Below, piece after piece: positions 24,217 to 27,574 of a DNA stretch of 27,574 nt. Source of the DNA: a virus. The DNA lies in IMG/VR virus record IMGVR_UViG_3300018023_000026, positions 1-27,574 of that record. The stretch is one strand, 5' to 3'. Numbering within the stretch: position 1 is the stretch's first letter; each line of letters opens with the position of its first letter. Both the position numbers and the translations under genes were made by a program. The notes below the pieces were generated by a model. It was not told the DNA's origin and made no database searches. It saw nothing but the letters and a program-made list of their open reading frames with translations.

Positions 24217-24576
24217 ATGGCGAAGTTCCAGCAGCATTGCATGGACTGTCAAATCATCCTCGGCAATAAGCATGAGGATGTCAACCTGTGGGTCGATGGA
24301 TTGTTCTGGAAGTTCGGCCCCCGGCACCGCAGGATGCGCCATAACCTGCATGGAGTGAGAGAGGCGCAGAAGTTGTTCGGCCCGGAGGGAGCCAAAGCGG
24401 CTATTGTTCACATCGTCCGGGATATGGGAAAGGTTCCGCATGAGCGGGACTACGACAGGGTCCCCGAGGGAGTGGATATCTTCCCCGGATCTTGTGATCC
24501 ACCGCTTGGATTTGTGCAGCACTTTGCGTTGTTCCGGGAGAGAGTTGAGGAAGAGATTAAGAGGATATTAGGTTAA
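24217..24576 (+). CDS. Conserved phage protein, DUF6915-like
   Basis: 119 residues from ATG 24217 (GTG 24199 is in frame but lies in the terminator tail). Histidine-rich motifs dominate: VNLWVDGLFWKFGPRHRRMR, HNLHGVREAQKLFG, and AIVHIVRDMGKVP near residue 80. This pattern of H-R-x3-H, then HI..D.G.VP, recurs in a group of small bacterial and phage proteins of unknown function (I associate it with DUF6915); the conserved histidines and aspartates suggest metal binding but no activity is known. CxxC (CMDC) is near the N-terminus. It begins just after the terminator; GGGGG (24208-24212) may be its SD. Confidence 0.6.
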   Translation: MAKFQQHCMDCQIILGNKHEDVNLWVDGLFWKFGPRHRRMRHNLHGVREAQKLFGPEGAKAAIVHIVRDMGKVPHERDYDRVPEGVDIFPGSCDPPLGFVQHFALFRERVEEEIKRILG

Positions 24577-24582
24577 GATTGT

Positions 24583-24657
24583 GCGCCTGTCATATAGCGA
24601 CGAATATGCTCCCTCGATAGGGGAGTCACGAAGGTTTGAGTCCTTCCGGGCGCACCA
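24583..24657 (+). tRNA. tRNA-like gene, Ile(GAT) by geometry, atypical
   Basis: Full cloverleaf: acceptor GCGCCTG/CGGGCGC (one T.G), D-stem ATAT/ATAT, anticodon stem CTCCC/GGGAG, T-stem GAAGG/CCTTC with loop TTTGAGT, discriminator A and encoded CCA. Oddities: the anticodon loop is TCGATAG, placing C at position 33 where U is near-universal; the D-loop AGCGACGA lacks GG. Canonical geometry gives anticodon GAT (24616-24618). Shifting the loop one base to recover U33 gives CGA (Ser) but breaks the stem. It could be a decayed tRNA. It starts 6 bases after the preceding gene. Confidence 0.6.
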
Positions 24658-24669
24658 AAGATTGGACTT

Positions 24670-24710
24670 TTGAACCACTATTATAGGAGCATACTATAAT
24701 GGTGGTTCAA
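24670..24710 (+). promoter_or_regulatory. 17-bp hairpin sequestering start of the HNH gene at 24699
   Basis: Seventeen bases at 24670-24686 (TTGAACCACTATTATAG) pair with 24694-24710 (CTATAATGGTGGTTCAA), with a single T.G, around a 7-base loop. AGGAG (24685-24689) is split between stem end and loop, and ATG 24699 is fully in the stem. This is the strongest of the nuclease-start hairpins in the window. Confidence 0.75.
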
Positions 24711-25541
24711 TGTGAGAACGAGAAGTGCAAGAAAGAGCATGATGGGTCGTATGGGTCAGGGCGGTTCTGTTCCGAGTTTTGTGCTAGAAATTTTGTTTCA
24801 ACACAGAATCGGAAGGAGAAGAACAAAAAAATATCCCTTAAGCTTTATGGTCATAAGGTAAGTCAAGAGGCTAGGGAAAGAGCGGGTCGGCACTCAAGCC
24901 AAACCAAGCTTAGACAGTTGTTGGAAGCGGATTTTGATTCCTTGACCGTTGAGAGCAAGAAGAAACGGGTTATCGTTGAGCAAGACAAGGCTTGCTCTCG
25001 TTGTGGAATTAAGGAGTGGATGGGAACTCCTCTGACGTTGCAGGTTGACCATGCTGACGGGGATACGCAAAATAATCAGCGTGAGAACCTTCGAGGTCTA
25101 TGCCCTAATTGCCACAGCCAGACGCCGACATACTGTGGTAAAGGAAGGGGAAGGGGTCATAGGAAAGGCGATTACGAAATAACTGATGAGCGGCTTTTAG
25201 TAGCTCTACTTGAGACTCGTAGCATTGGCGCAGCCTTGGAGTCTCTTGGGAAGAATCGCAATGCCTTAAACTATCGTCGCTGTAAGGCACTTTTGGAGCG
25301 ACATGGTGGAATGACAGCCGAGGCGTGTAAACTAGCAGAGTGCGGATTCTGCCATCAAGAGCTAAAAGACCGTCCTCACGAAGAAGGAAAGTTGAAGTTT
25401 TGCAACCAGTCTTGTTCCGGGAAGTTCCGTGCGCTTGTAAGACACGGAAATTTGAAGACCAGTCTTAGTTCAACGGTAGAACTTGCGACTGATAATCGCA
25501 CAACGGAAGTTCGACTCTTCCCGACTGGACCAAGTTTTTAG
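24699..25541 (+). CDS. HNH homing endonuclease; frame runs through tRNA-Ile
   Basis: 280 residues. N-terminal cysteine pairs (CENEKCKKEH, then FCSEFC) form a likely zinc finger. The HNH core is at ~99-145: CSRC, LQVDHADGDTQNN with the D-H pair, ENLRGLCPNCHSQT. Residues ~165-200 (DERLLVALLETRSIGAALES) look like a helix-turn-helix, and a second zinc finger (CGFCHQEL...FCNQSC) is near 218-248. SD is AGGAG 24685-24689. The last 28 codons contain the whole tRNA-Ile gene at 25459-25532 and the stop lies 9 bases after it, so the C-terminal ~30 residues are probably a by-product of insertion beside the tRNA rather than a functional domain. Confidence 0.85.
   Translation: MVVQCENEKCKKEHDGSYGSGRFCSEFCARNFVSTQNRKEKNKKISLKLYGHKVSQEARERAGRHSSQTKLRQLLEADFDSLTVESKKKRVIVEQDKACSRCGIKEWMGTPLTLQVDHADGDTQNNQRENLRGLCPNCHSQTPTYCGKGRGRGHRKGDYEITDERLLVALLETRSIGAALESLGKNRNALNYRRCKALLERHGGMTAEACKLAECGFCHQELKDRPHEEGKLKFCNQSCSGKFRALVRHGNLKTSLSSTVELATDNRTTEVRLFPTGPSF
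25459..25532 (+). tRNA. tRNA-Ile(GAT), inside the 3' end of an HNH gene
   Basis: Cloverleaf with D-stem GTTC/GAAC, anticodon stem TGCGA/TCGCA, loop CTGATAA (anticodon GAT at 25491-25493, U33 present), T-stem GGAAG/CTTCC with TTCGACT, discriminator A and encoded CCA. The acceptor CCAGTCT/CGACTGG has one T-C mismatch at 7-66. It lies entirely within the HNH reading frame that ends at 25541. Confidence 0.85.
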
Positions 25542-25567
25542 CTCACCCACCATAGTGGGAGGAGTTG

Positions 25568-25588
25568 GGGTCGCCCTCGGGGCGTCCC
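25568..25588 (+). other. GC-rich hairpin between tRNAs
   Basis: GGG-T-CGCCC (25568-25576) pairs with GGGCG-T-CCC (25580-25588) around a TCG loop; eight G-C pairs flank one T-T mismatch. No T-run follows, so a tRNA-precursor processing or stability element is likelier than a terminator. A smaller CCCAC/GTGGG hairpin lies at 25546-25559. Confidence 0.5.
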
Positions 25589-25591
25589 TAT

Positions 25592-25667
25592 GCCGATGTA
25601 GCTCAGGTGGCAGAGCACTCGCCTCGTAAGCGAGAGGTCAGCGGGTCAGGGCCGCTCATCGGCTCCA
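25592..25667 (+). tRNA. tRNA-Thr(CGT) with atypical T-loop
   Basis: Perfect acceptor GCCGATG/CATCGGC, D-stem GCTC/GAGC, anticodon stem CTCGC/GCGAG with loop CTCGTAA (CGT at 25625-25627), T-stem AGCGG/CCGCT, discriminator T, encoded CCA. The T-loop is GTCAGGG instead of the usual TTCRANY, losing the T54-A58 pair that shapes the elbow; function may be impaired. Confidence 0.85.
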
Positions 25668-25673
25668 TTTTTA

Positions 25674-25748
25674 GCCCTCGTAGCTCAGTGGTAGAGCATT
25701 CCCTTGGTAAGGGAGGGGTCGTCAGTTCGATTCTGACCTTGGGCTCCA
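25674..25748 (+). tRNA. tRNA-Thr(GGT)
   Basis: D-stem GCTC/GAGC, anticodon stem TTCCC/GGGAG (one T.G) with loop TTGGTAA (GGT at 25706-25708), T-stem GTCAG/CTGAC with TTCGATT, discriminator T, encoded CCA. The acceptor GCCCTCG/CTTGGGC has two internal mismatches (positions 5 and 6). It starts 6 bases after the Thr(CGT) tRNA. Confidence 0.85.
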
Positions 25749-25807
25749 AGTTTTATTGAGTATTTTTTTAGAATGGAGACAACTGTAATTCCCAAATTCT
25801 CAACTAT

Positions 25808-25830
25808 CTCCACCTTTATTGGGGGTGGAG
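25808..25830 (+). promoter_or_regulatory. Hairpin sequestering SD of the HNH gene at 25832
   Basis: CTCCACC (25808-25814) pairs perfectly with GGTGGAG (25824-25830), which is the SD-like block immediately before ATG 25832; the 9-base loop includes GGG, part of an alternative SD GGGGG (25821-25825). Confidence 0.5.
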
Positions 25831-25831
25831 T

Positions 25832-26284
25832 ATGGACCACTATAAGGTAAGAAATCAGTTGGGGATGCCTTTTGGAACAGCAAGTGGAAGGTTGTTGAAG
25901 CAACTACTTTTCCATATGGCGAAGCAACTTAATTTGGATAGCTGCTTTCAATGTGGCAAAAAGATTGAGAACGCCGCTCAGTTCTCTATTGAACACAAGA
26001 AACCTTGGCTGGATATGTCGCCTGACCTGTTTTGGGATTTAGGTAACATTGCCTTTTCTCACAAGTCATGCAACATTAGGGCGGCACGAAGGAATATTCC
26101 CAAGTTAAGAGAACAACTAGAAAGAGCTAGAATTAATCATGTAAACACAGCACCAGAAGGAGAAGCATGGTGCTATGGACATAAAAAGTTTCTGGGTAAG
26201 GGATTGTTCAATCTTAATAAGTGGCAACCCTCGGGAGTCCAGAGATTTTGTAGAGCATGTAGAAGTGGTGGTATCGGTCGTTAG
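25832..26284 (+). CDS. HNH endonuclease ending on a tRNA
   Basis: 150 residues. The HNH-type core has C38-x2-C41 (CFQCGKKI), FSIEHKKPWL with His55, LFWDLGNIAFSH with His77, and C80-N (SCNIRAARR). A second zinc-knuckle-like element lies at the C-terminus (C114, H117, C140, C143: AWCYGH ... RFCRACRSG). The stop TAG (26282-26284) shares its G with the first base of the following tRNA. The gene sits between tRNA-Thr(GGT) and that tRNA and is AT-rich. HNH genes lodged in phage tRNA clusters are typically mobile; activity here is inferred. Confidence 0.8.
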   Translation: MDHYKVRNQLGMPFGTASGRLLKQLLFHMAKQLNLDSCFQCGKKIENAAQFSIEHKKPWLDMSPDLFWDLGNIAFSHKSCNIRAARRNIPKLREQLERARINHVNTAPEGEAWCYGHKKFLGKGLFNLNKWQPSGVQRFCRACRSGGIGR

Positions 26285-26369
26285 CCGGGTTAGCCTAGTG
26301 TACGATGGCACCTGTCCTGTAAGCAGGCGGAGAAATCCCACGTGGGTTAAAATCCCGCACCCGGCTCCA
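26284..26369 (+). tRNA. tRNA with class-II-like variable arm; Thr(TGT) or Tyr(GTA)
   Basis: Perfect acceptor GCCGGGT/ACCCGGC, 3-bp D-stem GCC/GGC, T-stem GTGGG/CCCGC with loop TTAAAAT, discriminator T, encoded CCA. The anticodon stem CCTGT/GCAGG encloses CCTGTAA: standard geometry gives TGT (Thr) but with C33. Taking the T of CTGTAA as U33 gives GTA (Tyr), at the cost of a 4-bp stem and 9-base loop. The 14-base variable region can form GGA-GAAA-TCC, as in class II tRNAs such as bacterial Tyr. Identity is unresolved. Confidence 0.75.
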
Positions 26370-26408
26370 GTTTCCAAATGCACCATTTTTGATGCGTTTG
26401 ACATAGAT

Positions 26409-26496
26409 TGGGAAGTGGTGTAATTGGTAACACGCCTGACTTTGAATCAGGAGACAGTAAATGCTTGTGAGGGTTCGAGTCCCTCCTTCCCATCCA
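26409..26496 (+). tRNA. tRNA-Gln(TTG) with a 17-base variable region
   Basis: Perfect acceptor TGGGAAG/CTTCCCA (T1-A72 fits Gln), D-stem GTGT/ACAC, anticodon stem CCTGA/TCAGG with CTTTGAA (TTG at 26442-26444), T-stem GAGGG/CCCTC with TTCGAGT, discriminator T, encoded CCA. The variable region AGACAGTAAATGCTTGT (26452-26468) is far longer than the ~5 bases of normal tRNA-Gln. Confidence 0.85.
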
Positions 26497-26503
26497 GCTT
26501 TAT

Positions 26504-26581
26504 TCCAGAGTAGTGTAATTGGTAACACGCCGGGCTTTGAACCCGTTGAGACTGGAGGTTCGAGTCCTCCCTCTGGAACCA
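26504..26581 (+). tRNA. tRNA-Gln(TTG)-like, paralogue of the preceding tRNA
   Basis: Perfect acceptor TCCAGAG/CTCTGGA, D-stem GTGT/ACAC, anticodon stem CCGGG/CCCGT (outermost pair C-T mismatched) with CTTTGAA (TTG at 26537-26539), T-stem GGAGG/CCTCC with TTCGAGT, discriminator A, encoded CCA. It shares the D-arm run GTGTAATTGGTAACACGCC and the anticodon loop with the upstream tRNA-Gln, but positions 2 and 3 are C, not the G-G usual for Gln, so charging is uncertain. Confidence 0.85.
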
Positions 26582-26623
26582 AAGTTTTCAATAATTTATA
26601 ATTTTTCGTACCTTGACTTCGTA

Positions 26624-26648
26624 TCTCTTTAGTATGAGTCTAAAGAGA
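26624..26648 (+). promoter_or_regulatory. Hairpin presenting the start codon of the HNH gene at 26634 in its loop
   Basis: TCTCTTTAG (26624-26632) and CTAAAGAGA (26640-26648) pair perfectly over 9 bases. The 7-base loop TATGAGT contains ATG 26634. There is no clear SD for this gene. Confidence 0.55.
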
Positions 26649-27392
26649 AAAAAACGTAGTCGAATCTGGTTTATTCCATCTGAGGAATTTACGGAGATTG
26701 TCCGCACATCTAGAACCATTAGGGAGATGGTAAGTCGTTGCGGTCTTAGGAATATCGGCGGGAACTTCCATACCGTGCTTCGGAGGGTCAAAGAAGATGG
26801 TCTAGACATTTCCCATATTCCCAGAGGTCTAGGAAATAGGAAAGGTTCAGGCGGGCACCGCAAAGCTGTACCATTAGATACCGTTCTAGTAGAAAATTCA
26901 CCTTACAGCAGGTGCCAACTTAAACGCCGGTTGCTCCACGACGGTCTGCTTGAGAACAAGTGCTTTGAGTGCGGACTTCTCCCTGAGTGGAACGGCAGAC
27001 CATTAGTGCTCCGTCTTGACCATATCAATGGTGTGAACAACGACAACCGAATAGGCAACTTGCGTCTACTTTGCCCTAACTGCGACAGTCAGAGTTCTAC
27101 TTTCACGGGAAGGAATAATAGGGGGGTGAACATCTATCGGTATTGTTCTGCTTGCGGGAAGAGGGTTAGCAAGCCGTCTAAAAAATGCAAAAGCTGTGCC
27201 GGGCACGACCGGGTTGGGTTGAATTGCAAGGCTTTTTGGCCATCCTATGAAGAACTCAAACGCCGAGTAGAGGCTTCCAACAACATCGCCGTGGCGATAG
27301 AGCTTGGAGTCACCGAGACGGCGGTCCGCAGAATGATGAAAAGAATGAAACGACGAAACGACGATAACAGTGGTTTGGTCTCCCGTATCTAA
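26634..27392 (+). CDS. HNH endonuclease with N-terminal helix-turn-helix
   Basis: 252 residues from ATG 26634; a TTG at 26613 is in frame without SD. Residues ~17-62 (FTEIVRTSRTIREMVSRCGL, then GGNFHTVLRRV) form a helix-turn-helix often seen before this HNH type. The HNH core: C110-x2-C113, LRLDHINGVNNDN with D129-H130, NLRLLCPNC with C147 and C150. A four-cysteine zinc ribbon follows (C161, C164, C175, C178), and a second HTH-like segment closes the protein (YEELKRRVEASNNIAVAIEL). The layout matches HNH proteins of phage tRNA regions and bacterial genomes. Unlike most genes here it lacks an obvious SD. Confidence 0.85.
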   Translation: MSLKRKKRSRIWFIPSEEFTEIVRTSRTIREMVSRCGLRNIGGNFHTVLRRVKEDGLDISHIPRGLGNRKGSGGHRKAVPLDTVLVENSPYSRCQLKRRLLHDGLLENKCFECGLLPEWNGRPLVLRLDHINGVNNDNRIGNLRLLCPNCDSQSSTFTGRNNRGVNIYRYCSACGKRVSKPSKKCKSCAGHDRVGLNCKAFWPSYEELKRRVEASNNIAVAIELGVTETAVRRMMKRMKRRNDDNSGLVSRI

Positions 27393-27408
27393 TGGTGTGG
27401 AGGTTCAC

Positions 27409-27574
27409 ATGAACAAGCTCTCAAAGTTTATTGCAGCGTTAGTACTGGTACTTGCGGTCAGTGTCCCGGCTTCGGCTTGGTGGGGTCACCCGCACTACGT
27501 CTTCTACTATGGACCTGTGGCTTACCCGGCGCAGTGCTTCGGCATCAACTGCGTTCCCCCGTGGGGGAACAACT
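27409..27574 (+). CDS. Secreted protein with signal peptide, 3' end outside window
   Basis: The first 55 residues are visible from ATG 27409, with TGGAGG (27397-27402) as SD. The N-terminus is a textbook Sec signal peptide: MNKLSKF, then hydrophobic IAALVLVLAVSVPA, then A-S-A followed by WW as the probable signal-peptidase I site. The mature part starts aromatic and histidine-rich (WWGHPHYVFYYGPV) and has two cysteines (CFGINC). The host-export signal suggests a periplasmic or extracellular phage product. Family unknown because the gene is cut by the window edge. Confidence 0.75.
   Translation, partial: MNKLSKFIAALVLVLAVSVPASAWWGHPHYVFYYGPVAYPAQCFGINCVPPWGNN

Noticed and set aside
26376-26399. 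AAATGCA/TGCGTTT hairpin between tRNAs
   Set aside because: Seven weak pairs with one T.G and no T-tail; probably only spacer sequence.
26597-26602. Perfect TATAAT upstream of the HNH gene at 26634
   Set aside because: No -35 at proper spacing and it lies in an AT-rich tract; the TTGACT at 26613 is downstream of it.
1-27574. CRISPR array, integrase/att site, transposon
   Set aside because: No regularly spaced direct repeats, no recombinase gene and no terminal inverted repeats with a transposase were found. The tRNAs do not sit next to an integrase.

Overview
The window looks like part of a large tailed bacteriophage (Caudoviricetes) genome with a contractile-type tail. One strand is used throughout. 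Genes are packed with ATGA overlaps and end in all three standard stops. A baseplate J-like protein sits between tail-tip and tail-appendage genes, and a tRNA cluster lies at the right end. Shine-Dalgarno sites are of the GGAG/AGGAG type. The host cannot be named from this sequence; usage fits a bacterial phage with the standard code. No integrase, CRISPR array, IS element or rRNA was found.

Layout. 1-20 kb is a virion cassette: the end of a beta-helix tail-spike-like protein; a 1913-residue Ig-repeat protein; two tail proteins of 246 and 262 residues, the second gp25-like; a 1488-residue baseplate J-like protein; a tail-tip protein with two C-terminal carbohydrate-binding-like modules; a 56-residue ORF; a protein with a C-terminal variant Nudix domain; and further structural-looking proteins. 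20.7-23.9 kb holds small accessory genes: a nucleoside deoxyribosyltransferase-like protein overlapping an ASCH protein, a small membrane ORF, zinc-finger-like proteins and an 82-residue ORF with its own promoter. 23.87-24.21 kb is a gene-free, hairpin-rich stretch with a promoter-like start and an intrinsic terminator, proposed as a noncoding RNA. 24.2-27.4 kb is a cluster of seven tRNA or tRNA-like genes (Ile-like, Ile, Thr, Thr, Thr/Tyr-ambiguous, Gln, Gln-like) interleaved with three HNH nuclease genes. The window ends in a truncated gene for a secreted protein.

The main theme is invasion by free-standing homing-endonuclease-like genes. There are eight: three GIY-YIG, one PD-(D/E)xK-like and four HNH. 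They sit between intact genes, are visibly more AT-rich than the virion genes, often abut or overlap the next gene by a few bases, and sometimes carry its ribosome-binding site. Each can form a hairpin over its own Shine-Dalgarno or start codon (six convincing, two weak). Such hairpins are known to silence early translation of some T4 homing nucleases; here the arrangement recurs across three unrelated nuclease folds. In the tRNA cluster one HNH reading frame runs through an entire tRNA-Ile gene and another ends on the first base of a tRNA, so tRNA processing may trim these mRNAs. Several tRNAs depart from consensus: C at position 33, class-II-like variable arms on non-class-II isotypes, or a non-canonical T-loop.

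All calls come from reading the sequence and from knowledge of the families; no database or folding program was run.
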